This document shows positions 21,160 to 30,775 of a stretch of 64,000 nt of DNA, piece by piece. The stretch comes from Paracentrotus lividus (taxonomy: Eukaryota > Echinodermata > Echinoidea > Camarodonta > Echinidae), in the NCBI GenBank assembly GCA_940671915.1, contig CALNVZ010003426.1:4811814-4875813 (forward strand), given 5' to 3'. Numbering within the stretch: the stretch's first letter is position 1; every line of letters begins with the position of its first letter. Below the pieces are notes generated by a model that saw nothing but the letters and a program-made list of their open reading frames with translations, was not told the origin of the DNA and made no database searches. Made by a program: the position numbers and the translations under genes.

Positions 21160-21412
21160 TCATACGTGACGATACATTTTTCGCCAACATTGTTTGGTTT
21201 TTTTTATGCCTTTATGGATGTTAATTTCAATTGTAAAGTGGTAGATGTATTTTCTTTGGAGAAAAATACTAGATATTCCCTGTACATAGCTTTTTTCCCC
21301 AAAACTTCTTGTCGAAGACATGATGGAATCGCTTGTGAAATTTTTGGAAGCTGAGCTGATTTGTGAAAGTCTAGGTGCCTATATGCTTGACATGCAGAGT
21401 ATGTGATATTTG
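21160..21412 (-). pseudogene. Second copy of the 19.9-kb block
   Basis: 21165-21410 is about 93% identical by eye to 19918-20155 (same 'ttttatgcctttatgga' and 'gaaaaatactagatattccc' text). The minus-strand REYLVFFSKENTSTT is kept. Beyond 21165 towards lower coordinates the partner segment has several stops (EETS, then stop). Confidence 0.6.
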
Positions 21413-21639
21413 TATTAACCTCTCATCCATAGTTCTCTTGACCCTATCTTCAGATCAGAGAGGGATGATTGTATCTTCCAGCTTGCTGTAGAAGGAAGGC
21501 AATACTGGCTGTCCAGTACACAAGAAACTCTGTAAAATCGTTTTGCTGTAGAGAGGCCATCCACATGTTCAAGTAGACATGGTGCATTTGTTCTCGTCAT
21601 CGGAGAACATGTGATGATGGCATCTTTTATCTTTGTTGC

Positions 21640-21960
21640 ATCTCCTGGAACTCCTTAAGGCAAAGCCGATGAGCCTCAGCACCTAACCTATCTCCCTTCC
21701 TTCCTGGAGCGTGTACAATGGCTACATGCCCTAACAGACGGAGGGACGATATTCTCCTCAACCCAGCCTTCTGTGATTGCCAGGTGTATCTCCGGAGTAT
21801 CCAGATCCAACCCGATTTCACTCACTGTGCACCTAATGGGGTGAGCCAGCAATTCTACCAGCCGATCCCATTGCCGCTCTGTCATGGTGTGCATGCTCTT
21901 TGTAGCACCCATTCTATTCTCCCCCAGCTTGTCCAATTGTTCACAGGTCGTGTCCCTTCT
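21640..21960 (-). pseudogene. Death-fold-like C-terminal block after HECT-like exon (weak)
   Basis: The minus strand reads EQLDKLGENRMGATKSM, MTERQWDRLVELLAHPIRCT, VSEIGLDLDTPEIHLAITEG and WVEENIVPPSVRACSHC. The helix pattern with W..L...L ... IGLDL ... I..AI is reminiscent of Death-superfamily or helical repeat domains, but this is weak. A further frame continues as GRKGDRLGAEAHRLCLKEFQ. It follows the HECT-like segment after a one-base frame change. Confidence 0.3.
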
Positions 21961-21974
21961 CACCCATGAAGCAA

Positions 21975-22170
21975 ACTGCAATGGGGAGACGGGGCGGGTA
22001 GCTGTCCAGGGTCAATTCATCTAGTAGGCCGTCCATAATGCTGGCTCTTGAGATATGCAGTTTATGCATTCTGCCTTGCATGGCGGCCTCAGGGGACGCC
22101 ATGTCCAGGGACAGATTTATATTCCTCCCCTCCTGGAATTCCTCTCTAAATGAGGAAACAATCTCCCCAA
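21975..22170 (-). pseudogene. HECT-like domain fragment, copy A (G2E3-like)
   Basis: The minus strand reads VGEIVSSFREEFQEGRNINL, MASPEAAMQGRMHKLHISRA, SIMDGLLDELTLDSYPPRLP and IAVCFMGEKGHDL, then a stop. The sequence of a short strand, 'R..I..D.L..L' helix and '..V.FMGE.G.D' corresponds to the start of a HECT catalytic domain ('FEGE.GVD.GG'), as in the G2E3-like proteins expanded in invertebrates. There is no catalytic Cys lobe in this copy. Ubiquitin-ligase activity cannot be inferred. Confidence 0.5.
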
Positions 22171-22742
22171 CAGTGATTTCCAGTGAATCGAAATCGCTTG
22201 ATTACAGCTTGAATGCCGCCCCACAAGTGGTTGACACCTTCCTTATGCTATTTCTCCAAATCTCCTCCACAAATCACCACTTTCACTAGCATTATTTGAT
22301 TTCTTGTATTGGGAAGAATTTGTGGCGTGAACAGTGATGACAAGTTATATTTAGGCCTTTAGGTTTTATTGAATTAAGGAGAACTAAATTAAGAAGTGGG
22401 AGGGACTTATTGCGGTGATGAGAACGACGAAGAGACATGTTGATGCCGTGACAGACGTGATTGAGTGAAATTAATCAATATCGTACATGCGTAATGCAAG
22501 GGAGATATCGGATTAGATATAGCAGGGATCAAGCAATAGAATGCACATGATCCTGATTGGTTAAAAGTAACTAGGTCGGACTCGGGGTTGATATTCGTTC
22601 GTATTTTCCTTCTTTTATGAAGTAGGCATTTAATCAATTTTCATTTGTATTACAAATTAGATAAATGATGGAAAAAACAAAAGTTGAGCAATCAAATATG
22701 TTCTGAACTCTTGCTCAGGATTGGATCTATCTGCATTATATA

Positions 22743-22746
<4 letters not shown>

Positions 22747-22778
<32 letters not shown>

Positions 22779-22850
22779 CCCGGTAGGGTCTATAATTCAT
22801 CAATATCACACACACACACACACAAACACATTTTCTCTCTCTCGCTCTCC
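22747..22850. repeat. CT and CA microsatellites
   Basis: A (CT)n tract at about 22747-22776 is followed by (CA)n at about 22808-22826 and a second CT-rich run. Short ORFs translating these tracts are artefacts. Confidence 0.95.
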
Positions 22851-23087
22851 CTCTCTCCCTCCGGCTGCCGCACAATGCTCGCAATCAACCACACAACCCA
22901 TTTTATACAACACTTTTTGGTTAATAAATGTACCGAAATGTGCAAAAATAAATGTTCAGTTCCTTTTCAGTTTGAACCACAAATGCATTGGTTCCCTAAT
23001 TTGCTATTCTAGATGCGTTGCTGATTAAAATTAAATTTAAAAAATATATATAATAAAAAGATACTTACCTAAAAAAAAAAAAAAGTT

Positions 23088-23186
23088 TGGTGTATCCTCC
23101 ACGTGAGTAAACCCCCACATGAAAAGCATGGTGGTCTCTGCCTCTTCATTGAAAGCAAATAAAACGAAAAAAAAAATTACCGTCTT
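23088..23186 (-). pseudogene. Copy of the 'NEEAEATMYFMWGF' exon
   Basis: The minus strand reads FVLFAFNEEAETTMLFMWGF then THVEDTPNF, close to the 19.1-kb copy. A, T and L replace D, A and Y at individual sites, and an A run interrupts the upstream part. Confidence 0.5.
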
Positions 23187-23499
23187 GAAAGCTATGAAGT
23201 GAAAAATTGTGTAATAAAGAATAAACTTCAACATAAATCATAATGGAGTAATTAAACGAAAATGATAAGGCAGGCATTGTTGATTGATTGAATGAAGCTC
23301 CTTGATGGTTCAAAAGCGACTAATGAGCTGTAAATAGTTACAGCACTTGCTATACTGGCTAGAAAATCCTCCTTGCTATTCTCCTCCAGCTTGTCTAAAT
23401 ATTGCTCTGTGTTATTCTTTCCAACTTGTTTCCTGCAGGACAGATAGCTGGATGGTGGCATTGTGAGACTTCTCCATGTTACCTTCAAATACTACACTT

Positions 23500-23860
23500 A
23501 CCAATTACAAGTCCAGCAGCCAGGAAGGCCTTCCTTTCGACCATATGTTGGTCCACAACCGGTTGTGATTCCAGCAGTAGTCTCTCCTGGACAGCTCCTA
23601 GGGCTAGCCTCAGGGATTTCTTCATGAGGCATTCCAGGTCCTGCCCCTTCTCATCCATGAAGCAAACTTCAATAGGTAGCTGTCGAGGGTCAGCTCGTCG
23701 AGAAGGCCATCCATGATGCTTGCTCTGGAGATATGGAGCTTCTGGGTCCTACCCTGCATGGCCGCCTCAGAGGATGCCATGTCTACAGGCAGATTTAAAC
23801 TCCTGCCCTCCAGGAATTCGTCTCTGAATGCCTGTATGATATCAACCACAGTACTTTCTT
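23500..23860 (-). pseudogene. HECT-like domain fragment, copy B (longer)
   Basis: VDIIQAFRDEFLEGRSLNLP, SSEAAMQGRTQKLHISRASI and MDGLLDELTLDS are followed, after a small deletion and frame change relative to copy A, by LPIEVCFMDEKGQDLECLMK, KSLRLALGAVQERLLLESQP and MVERKAFLAAGLVIG with a donor 'gtaagt'. The last part matches the HECT 'FLAG.LI..S...G' helix. Copy B thus extends further into the N-lobe than copy A. A trailing block at 23250-23420 (LDKLEENSKEDFLASIASAV) may be the next exon. Confidence 0.5.
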
Positions 23861-24284
23861 CTGATCTGTTTGGGGTTGATAATATGCCACATAACTCTTA
23901 CGGAGGACAATTCTTGCATTTCTTGCTCAAATATTTTTTTTATAAGAGTTAACATGGAATCGCTAGTAGTATCCTAGTCTAGTAATTTGCTAATACTCAT
24001 GGCTCATTATCATACCCATTGTCTGCTGTAATTATTTACAGCCCCCAACATGATAAATCAAGCACTAATATACTAAAATTAAAATATAATATTCAGAAAA
24101 TGATCAGTGATGCCATCTGATTGTTTGTACTTTATCCAGGATATTTTTTTCAGGCAGAACGTGAAGTTTACGATAGTGAATTCTTGTTCTGTAATTACAA
24201 AAGGGATAATGTCTACCCTTTTTTTGTAATCTTTTACGGCCTGTTCAAAAGAGATGCCTTCATTTTCTTTTTCTTTCTTTTTTT

Positions 24285-24320
<36 letters not shown>
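24285..24320. repeat. T homopolymer
   Basis: An uninterrupted T run of more than 30 bases, preceded by T/C-rich sequence. It could be the A-tail of a retroposon inserted on the minus strand, but no body was recognised. Confidence 0.85.
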
Positions 24321-24321
<1 letters not shown>

Positions 24322-24473
24322 AACTGATGCTCTTCAAAGGGATAATACATTGTATCTCCCCTTTTCAAAAAATCTTTTTGATTGACTATTAACATTGGCC
24401 CCCTTAAACAAGTCTCTAGTAATGATTCTCTTTTACCGTTTCCCCATTGCCATTCATAGGTCACTCCCATATC

Positions 24474-24700
24474 TTACATGCCATTGGTGAATTCTTTATA
24501 CACTCCTGTTGCATTCGGATACTCCTGTCTTACACGACACACTGCACACGATGGCACGAAACATTTGCTCCCTTTACCGAGACGATGGCTGTGGTGCATG
24601 TATGTATACTGCTTATAAGCATAGTGCCTATAGCTGTCATTTGATCTTGGAATATTTCTGGGAAAATTATCATTACTGGCAGCCATGCATGTTACCAATA
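24474..24700 (-). pseudogene. P2RX7_C-like (P2X7 intracellular Zn-domain) fragment
   Basis: The minus strand reads DSYRHYAYKQYTYMHHSHRL, GKGSKCFVPSCAVCRVRQEY and PNATGVYKEF. 'YR.Y.Y.QY....H..LG.G....VPSC.V..IR..YP...G.Y..F' is the signature of the P2X7 C-terminal ballast-like domain as it occurs in many free-standing invertebrate proteins. Only the C-terminal part is present here. No channel segments are seen, so this is not a P2X receptor gene. Confidence 0.6.
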
Positions 24701-24839
24701 CATTAGCATTGAGAACCACATCTTGGTAGTGCTGCTCTGAAGTTTCCAGGTGTGGATCTGGCAACAAAGATTCTTAATTTCAGAAGGCACCATTGATAGT
24801 ACTTTTTTTGCCGATGAATCTCCAAACAGATCAATGAAA

Positions 24840-25236
24840 GTAATCTGTATTGGGTCCTCCTCACACCCACTAGACTTCTCCCTTGTATTTTCCCTGTAGT
24901 GTTGGCACCACTCCTCTTCACTTAGGTCCTTTATCTCCATTCTTTTGAATCCCTTTCCAACATAGTTTAGCCTATCCCTGGTATTGTTACATTGATACAT
25001 TTGTACCGAGATCTTCTCTTGCTCCTTCCAGCATGGTACCAACATTCAGTTATTGGGTCCTCCTCACACCTGCTGTGCTTATTCCGAATTTTGTCCTTGT
25101 AGTGTTGGCACCACACCTCTTCATTTAGGTCCTTAATTTCAGTTCTTTCTATCCCCTGTCCAACAAATGCATATCTTGACCCATTGATGCCGAACAATTC
25201 ATGCGTAAATTGTCCATCTGGAGTTGCTTGGTTCAT
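24840..25236 (-). pseudogene. Duplicated unidentified exon-like modules
   Basis: Two copies of one module lie head to tail on the minus strand. Positions 25210-25050 read HELFGINGSRYAFVGQGIER, TEIKDLNEEVWCQHYKDKIR and CEEDPI. Positions 24985-24840 read RLNYVGKGFKRMEIKDLSEE, EWCQHYRENTREKSSGCEED and PIQ. Conservation of EIKDL.EE.WCQHY and CEEDPI between diverged copies suggests a formerly selected protein. Function unknown; it precedes the P2RX7_C-like fragment. Confidence 0.4.
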
Positions 25237-25322
25237 ATTCCATGTGAATGTGGGGAATTAACCCCTTATCGCTGGCTACAGGTTCCTGTGTGAGGGGTAT
25301 GCTTCTAAGAGGCTGACCTTAC

Positions 25323-25517
25323 CTGGGCTTCACCTCCTTGTGTAGGAAGGCGCAGTTCCTCTGGATGAACAGTTCTCTGTCCGTCAAGTTAGCTGCAGCC
25401 TGGCCAGACTTCTTGGAGAGAAGCTTAGTGTAGAGGTCCCGGACTGACTTCCACCATGTCCTCAGAGCTTCATGGGAATGTGGGGAATCTTGCAGCTCAT
25501 CAACCACGTTCCACATT
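25323..25517 (-). CDS. Myb/SANT-like exon, copy 1 (outside the palindrome)
   Basis: An open exon with donor 'gtaagg', encoding MWNVVDELQDSPHSHEALRT, WWKSVRDLYTKLLSKKSGQA and LTDRELFIQRNCAFLHKEVK. 'L..WW...R..Y.KL...KSGQA...LT.RE......FLK' is the pattern of Myb/SANT-like DNA-binding proteins common in invertebrate transposons and domesticated families. This copy retains KKSGQAAANL, which the 30.4-kb copy has lost. Copies: 30357-30540 minus and 53513-53677 plus. Confidence 0.5.
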
Positions 25518-25646
25518 CTTGTGAGGACAACCAATGTAAACATCAGTGAATTATGAGATTCTCAAGAAGTTTCTGTTATAGTTTGGATTACATTTTCATT
25601 TCATTACTCACTTTGTGAATACATCACTATTGATCAGTTCTGGAAG

Positions 25647-25775
25647 ACCCCCAGCTTCCCTTATGAAGCACAAAGCCCTAGCTTTATGCTCAGAGGCTGA
25701 TTTGGGCGTCACCGCCCCCAGCAACTTTGTGGTGTAGTCTTGAAATGCGTCCATTATTTCGCTTAGATGGTTACC
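25647..25775 (-). CDS. Repeated exon 'VTKLLGA', copy 1
   Basis: The minus strand reads a 40-residue block with DYTTKLLGAVTPKSASEHKA and RALCFIREAGG. The better copy at 30647-30775 reads DQFEDYVTKLLGAGTPKSAF then EHKSRALCFIREAG. The module lies between the AYDLLTP-type and Myb/SANT-like exons in the same order at both loci. Unknown function. Confidence 0.4.
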
Positions 25776-26318
25776 ATCACCTTAATGAATTTGAAACAGG
25801 AGATTGTGTATAGTTTTAAAAAACACATCTGCAGGGATATTACACTGTTTATAAGATTCTTAACAAGTTTCTGTTTTAGTTTGTGTCACATTCATTTTAT
25901 TCCTCACTTTGTGAAAAAACTCCTTTCTTTTTTTTTCTTTTTTTTTAAATCTTTAGATAGATCTTGATGATACCTTGACAAATGTCTGCTCAAGTTTAAA
26001 ACTTTCCTGTTGCACATATGACAATTGTGTATGATACACGTCCCATTAAGCAAAGATGTATGTTGTGATGAATTTCCATGAATATAACCATAATTTTTTT
26101 ATATACCTCTTCAGCATTTCATTTCTTCATTATAGTTGTCATCTTTAGATAGATCTTGATTATTCGCTTAATTTCTCAATTTGTTTGTTTTTTTGTTTTT
26201 TTTGGTCATCCCTTGACGAATATCGAAGAGGAAATGATTGTTGTTGTTGGTTTTCATTCTTTCTTTCACTCGGCAGAGGTGGAATTGATCATAAAAGAAA
26301 TGAACTAATCACACTAAC

Positions 26319-26468
26319 CTTTCTCAACATGTCGACAATCAGCTGCGAGGTATTAACAGCCTCACAGTCTGACCTTCTGGCGACATAATAAGAGCCTTGT
26401 GTGGCCACGCTGTGGCACATTGACTTCGCAAGGCTCTCTCTGTTGGTTGGGGTCAACAGGTCATATGC
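26319..26468 (-). CDS. Repeated exon 'AYDLLTPTNRES', copy 1
   Basis: A clean exon of exactly 150 nt: acceptor 'cattgcag', donor 'gttagt', phase 0 at both ends, 50 codons. It reads AYDLLTPTNRESLAKSMCHS, VATQGSYYVARRSDCEAVNT and SQLIVDMLRK. Phase 0-0 makes it freely duplicable. Further copies are at 26712-26847 (truncated), 31320-31469 (intact, 150 nt) and 31712-31865 (variant), with inverted partners in the right arm. I do not recognise the protein. Confidence 0.5.
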
Positions 26469-26711
26469 CTGCAATGAAAGAGAAGAATAATGATAAATTA
26501 AAATCAATTTTGTATAAATTGTGTGTCCATTACATGACTACAGGTGTTAGAATAAAGCTGATAGGTTCGCGTCATTTCCATAGGCTTGTACAAATACAGA
26601 AGTCAGACTATTACAAAGAGGAAAAGGAAATGATTGTTGTTAGTTTTCATTCTTTCTTTTGCTCAGCAGGGGTGGAATTGATCATAAAAGAAATGAACTA
26701 TTCATACTAAC

Positions 26712-26847
26712 CTTTAGCATTATGTCAACCATTAGCTGTGGAGTGTGAGGTACTCACAGCCTCGCAGTCTGACCTTCTAGCAACAAAATATGATCCCTGT
26801 GTGGCCACGCTGTGGCACATTGACTTGGCGAGGATCTCACGGTCTAG
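26712..26847 (-). pseudogene. Truncated copy of the 50-codon exon
   Basis: The donor-side sequence and 'cagtctgaccttctagcaac' match the exon at 26319. Similarity ends abruptly at about 26847, before the acceptor, where unrelated AT-rich sequence begins. It also has an insertion near the donor. Confidence 0.55.
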
Positions 26848-27290
26848 ATACGTTTATTTACGACCCTATTCCTGAGTTGTCGTTTTCTAATAATATATAC
26901 AAATATTACATTATGTTCTAATTTATAACTTGTACAAATACTGAAGTCAGACTATTACAAAGAGGAAAAGGAAATTATTGTTGGTTTTTAGATGAACTCT
27001 ATTGTGCTTAGCTCTCTGATGTTTATTTATTTAATCATAGCAATGACAAAAGTATGCTGTAATAAACAGAAAGGTAACAGAACAGAAAGATAAACATATA
27101 TACAAGATCCTGTAAGGAATACAGATGACTATACATGCTGACGCACCAAGAAGAAGACTGAAATGGGAACTAGAGACTAAGATGTATATACAACGTCAAT
27201 AGGCTGATTGTTCATCAAGTGAGGCATCCATCTTTCTACAGAGGTCCTCAAGACACAGGTAGGAGCTGAATCCATCATCTCCTGTTGCAC

Positions 27291-27795
27291 TTAAAGGGGA
27301 AGTTCACCCTGGAATTTTATTGGTCTTAAAAAATGAAGAAAAATAAAAGAAAAATATGAGTGAAGGTTTGGAGAAAATCGACCCAAAAATTATGAAGTTA
27401 TGAATATTCAAAGTTTTGATTCTGTGACGTCACATGCGAGCAGATCTCCTATGTGTTATGTGGTGTAAATTCCATAAAATGTCATTTTTTTTCAAAAGAA
27501 ATTAATTATGTCACCTGTGCGGTCGATATACCATCAAACAGATGTTCATATACATGACTATATCAAATTGACCCATTTCTTTATCAAGAACCATGACAAA
27601 AAGACAAATTTATGGAATTTACATACACAACCAATGGGAGAGCTGCTCGCACGTGACGTCACACAATCAAAACTTTAAATATTCATAACTTCGCTATTTT
27701 TTGGTCGATTTTCTTCAAACTTTCACTAATATTTTTTTATTATTTTTCTTCGTTTTTTAAGACCAATACAATTCCAGGGTGAACTTCCCCTTTAA
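27291..27795. repeat. MITE family A, copy 2
   Basis: It begins 'ttaaaggggaagttcaccc' and ends 'gggtgaacttcccctttaa', 505 bp. The internal inverted pair is 'tgtgacgtcacatgcgagca' / 'gctcgcacgtgacgtcacac'. It resembles 6491-6997 and is mirrored at 56211-56708. Confidence 0.9.
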
Positions 27796-27959
27796 ATTAA
27801 TGTAAATAAAAGGAGTCGGCATATGCACAACCCTAACCCTAAAAGCATCACTGCAACTGCAAGACATTAAAACAAGTGGCAATAATGTAGTAAGTCTTTC
27901 ATAAGACAAAGGAAGTTAGAGTATTGAGAGATACAGGTTAGTCTCAGTCCCTGAATTTG

Positions 27960-28295
27960 GGATAGTGTTTTGCCGCTCTGTTAGAATTCTTCTGCAGGAC
28001 CAAGTGTTCTACTCAAGGGATTTGGGGAAGGCTATGTACAAGCAACACCCCATGCGATAGAATTACAGTCGGAACTGGTTTCAGGGAGTGTCGAGATAGC
28101 AGTTCGACCATCTCTTTCTTTTGATGCAGGATAGTGTTTTATCCCTCTGTTAGAATTCTTCTGCTGGACCAAGTGTTCTACTCAAGGGATTTGGGGAAGG
28201 CTATATACAAGCAACACCCCATGCGATAGAATTACAGTCGGAACTGGTTTCAGGGAGTGTCGAGATGGCAGTTCGACCATTTCTTCTTTTTGATG
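27960..28295. repeat. 170-bp tandem duplication downstream of integrase end
   Basis: The unit starting 'ggatagtgtttt' at 27960 is repeated at 28130 with a few substitutions, each containing 'ctactcaagggatttgggga' and 'cggaactggtttcagggag'. On the minus strand it follows the Gypsy integrase C-terminus directly, so it may derive from the element's 3' region or LTR. No LTR boundary can be assigned. Mirrored at about 55728-56045. Confidence 0.7.
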
Positions 28296-28299
28296 ATGT

Positions 28300-28790
28300 T
28301 TAACAAAGTTCAGGAAATGATCTTGCTGGTGATAAAGACCGTCCAAGGGGTCGTGAGAGGGAAACTGTGCTTGGGCCAGGTGCCAGGGCAAGTGGTGTAC
28401 AGGAAACAACAGGAAGATACTTGCGGAGAAATTTCCTGTTCCTGAGGGTCACACGTCCGGAACCGTTGGCACGGACTACGTACTGGTCAAACTGGGGCAC
28501 CTCAACGACGATCCCAGTCTTGTCCATTTGGTCGGATGTGGACCAGTCTGGTTCTGGATGTGAACGCAGTCCCCGACAACCAGCAGAGGGAGGTGACGAG
28601 TATGCTCAGAGAGGTGTTCTGCAGTACGCATATGGCGGTTACGGAGTGCCTCTTCCCGTGAAACGAGGGTGTCCTGCCAGGTTGTGTGGGGTTGGTATTT
28701 GCCTGGATGAATCGGGATGAAGTCCCGGATGGGGCAGCCGAAGACGCACACGGCAGAGGCGTGTGTCGCGGGTCAATTTCTACTGATGCA
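28300..28790 (-). pseudogene. Gypsy-type integrase C-terminal fragment (left arm)
   Basis: The minus strand reads CPIRDFIPIHPGKYQPHTTW, SREEALRNRHMRTAEHLSEH and LPLLVVGDCVHIQNQTGPHP. After a one-base frame change at about 28500 it reads IVVEVPQFDQYVVRANGSGR and VTLRNRKFLRKYLPVV. This is the region after the DDE core of metazoan Ty3/Gypsy Pol (the 'LVVGD.V.IQNQTG..P.KW...G.VVEV..FDQY.V' block). The catalytic core is not attached here; fragment only. Confidence 0.75.
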
Positions 28791-29503
28791 TTCTAAGGCA
28801 TACTCCACTCTTTTTATGCGGTTGGCATTGTGGATTAGTTGGCAATATTTTGCCCCAGTCTGCCGTGGAGACTGAGGCGTCATTGATACTCCACCAAGCG
28901 TCTTGACCCATTAACAGGTAATGTCCTCCTGATAGTTCTTGTCACGATGCAACTGTGCATGATAAAATGAAAACAAACTATATTATTCATCAAGTAAAGG
29001 TATGTTAGTCTACGTCTATATGACAGTTGTGGTCTAAAATGTGTCCTTTCTATCAATAGTAATCACCATGAACTAGTATGTTTTTTTTAATGATTGTCCT
29101 GCATGATAGAAGACTCGTCTGTGAAAATCGCATTGATCATCAAATTGTTCATTACAGCTAATGCACTCTAAAGCTTCCAGCCCAGTTTTGAACGAACGTG
29201 TTTAAGCTGAAGGTTTCTCCAATCTCCTCTCCTACTTATTCTATGGTACGATATGTAGGGCAGCCAAACTCATGGAAGGCCGTTCTCATGTCCTTTCTCC
29301 CATGCCCCCCTTTCATCACTTTTGGATTTTTTTTCCCCTCAAAACAAAGATCCTCTTGTAAGACTTGATATTCTGCAATAGTACAACTTTTATTTTTATG
29401 CAGAAAACTATATGTAGGCAAATTCTCAATGATTTGCGGGAGGCGAATGGATGTACGGTATATCCTCCCATTTCTTATGATTATCTTTTTTAGCTTAGGA
29501 GGC

Positions 29504-29800
29504 CTAGATTTCATCTACGCCAAAAAACAAGCAAAAAAAATAATAAAAATCAAGGTAACATATTTCAGTTACTCCTGATATTGACACATCTACCCCCCTC
29601 CCCTTCCACTGCACATGACAGAGTATTCTCCACTCTCCAGTTGCCAACAACAATATAGGGATTTCCACCCAAGGGCTAGGGTGTACACAACTTCTCAAAT
29701 ACAGCCTCCAGCTTCTGAAAGAATGCATTAACCTGCTTGACTTTCCAAGGGGGTTGTGTGAGTACGATATATTTCTACAATGCGGCAATGGTGTGACTAT
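29504..29800 (-). pseudogene. Exon-like 'GKSSRLMHSF' module
   Basis: The minus strand holds YSHNPLGKSSRLMHSF and LALGW-type text shared with 36920-37120 (LMHSFREAGGCIRQVVSTLA) and, more distantly, with the 816-bp repeat at 34309-35930 (GKSSRIMNSFVRGVVSTRA). A donor-like 'gttgtgtgagta' follows each KSS core. The module is repeated and of unknown nature. It may be non-coding repeat that happens to be open. Confidence 0.3.
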
Positions 29801-29854
29801 GGTACATTTCTATGATTTGTTAATTTTTTTTTACTTTGGTCTTCTTGAGATTTT

Positions 29855-30078
29855 ACTGCTCCAACCAGTACAATTGCTGTGTGCCAGCGTAGTGTCTTCC
29901 ACACAGAAGCCGCTTTGTGAAATTCTTCCTAGACGAGGACTTGCTCTGTATCCTCATGAAGTGTCTGAGGTTGTATTGTGCGTCCCCCCGCCAGGTGGAC
30001 GTTACTCGCTGGAGCAACTGCTGCCAGAACTCCACTTGGCGGTCCTGAGATGCACCACAGGGTCCACAGGCTGTAGGT
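29855..30078 (-). CDS. Repeated exon 'VEFWQQLLQRV'
   Basis: The minus strand, after a 'tttag'-type acceptor, reads KPTACGPCGASQ-like text then VEFWQQLLQRVTSTWRGDAQ and YNLRHFMRIQ. A frame alternative reads GFCVEDTTLAHSN and also occurs at 40760-40830. It lies immediately 3' of the EIEDTEG exon in the same gene order. Mirrored at 53957-54180. Confidence 0.4.
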
Positions 30079-30182
30079 TTCTAAAGGGAAAAGAAGAAAA
30101 GCACATACAAAATTTGTCATCCCAAATTATCATTCAGAGATATGCATATACTTGCCTTTAACATTCGAGACATAATTACCTT

Positions 30183-30305
30183 CTTTCAAGTGTGTGACAG
30201 CCCACAGAATGGGCTCCTGGGCCACCTTTAGTTGTCTTGCAGCTGCCTTGGCCAGGCTCCGCCCCTCGGTGTCCTCTATTTCATGCGCCACATGCCGCAG
30301 ATCCC
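30183..30305 (-). CDS. Repeated exon 'EIEDTEGRSLAKAAAR'
   Basis: The minus strand reads DLRHVAHEIEDTEGRSLAKA, AARQLKVAQEPILWAVTHLK and EG, followed by donor 'gtaatt'. An alanine-rich helix is predicted by eye. It follows the Myb/SANT-like exon. Mirrored at about 53730-53858. Confidence 0.45.
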
Positions 30306-30356
30306 TTATCGCTGGCTACAGGTTCCTGTGTGAGGGGTGTGCTTCTAAATGGCTGA

Positions 30357-30540
30357 CCTTACCTGGGCTTCATCTCCTTGTGCAGGAAGGCACAGTTCCT
30401 CTGGATGAACAGTTCTCTGTCCGTCAAGAAGCTTAGCGTAGAGGTCCCGGACTGACTTCCACCATGACCTGAGAGCTTCATGTGAATGTGGGGAATCTTG
30501 CAGCTCATCAACCACGTTCCACATTCTTGTGAGGACAACC
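30357..30540 (-). CDS. Myb/SANT-like exon, copy 2
   Basis: Same exon as 25323-25517 but with an internal deletion removing the KKSGQAAANL part and shifting the frame (DLYAKLLDGQRTVHPEELCL). The splice donor and the downstream EIEDTEG exon are kept. The locus 30.29-31.87 kb is a tandem copy of 25.25-26.85 kb, at a spacing of about 5.0 kb. Confidence 0.5.
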
Positions 30541-30646
30541 AATGTAAACATCGGTGAATTATGAGATTCTCAAGAAGTTTCTGTTACAGTATGGGTTACA
30601 TTCTCATTCCATTCCTCACTTGGTGATTACATCACTGTTTATCAGT

Positions 30647-30775
30647 TCAGGTAGACCCCGGCTTCCCTTATGAAGCATAGTGCCCTTGATTTATGCTCAA
30701 AGGCCGATTTTGGTGTTCCTGCCCCCAGCAACTTTGTAACATAATCCTCGAATTGGTCCATTATATCTGTTACCA
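30647..30775 (-). CDS. Repeated exon 'VTKLLGA', copy 2 (best copy)
   Basis: The minus strand reads MDQFEDYVTKLLGAGTPKSA then FEHKSRALCFIREAG. It is open and better preserved than the 25.65-kb copy, between the 50-codon exon and the Myb/SANT-like exon. Confidence 0.45.

Noticed and set aside
22657-23028. ORFs across 22657-23028 on both strands
   Set aside because: They translate CT and CA microsatellites (SLSLSLSL, HTHTHTNT) and have no other support.
24234-24470. Lys-rich ORF on the minus strand and Phe-rich ORF on the plus strand near 24.3 kb
   Set aside because: Both are translations of a T homopolymer of more than 30 bases.
24474-24700. A P2X receptor channel gene
   Set aside because: Only the cytoplasmic zinc-binding-type domain pattern is present, with no transmembrane or ATP-binding ectodomain segments nearby.
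27831-27842. 'ccctaaccctaa' as a telomere or interstitial telomeric site
   Set aside because: Only two units, embedded in ordinary sequence and mirrored in the other arm (around 56165). It is no more than chance sequence or a tiny remnant.
29754-30161. 135-codon plus-strand ORF at 29754-30161
   Set aside because: It is antisense to the EIEDTEG and VEFWQQLLQ exons, which have splice sites and recur in order.
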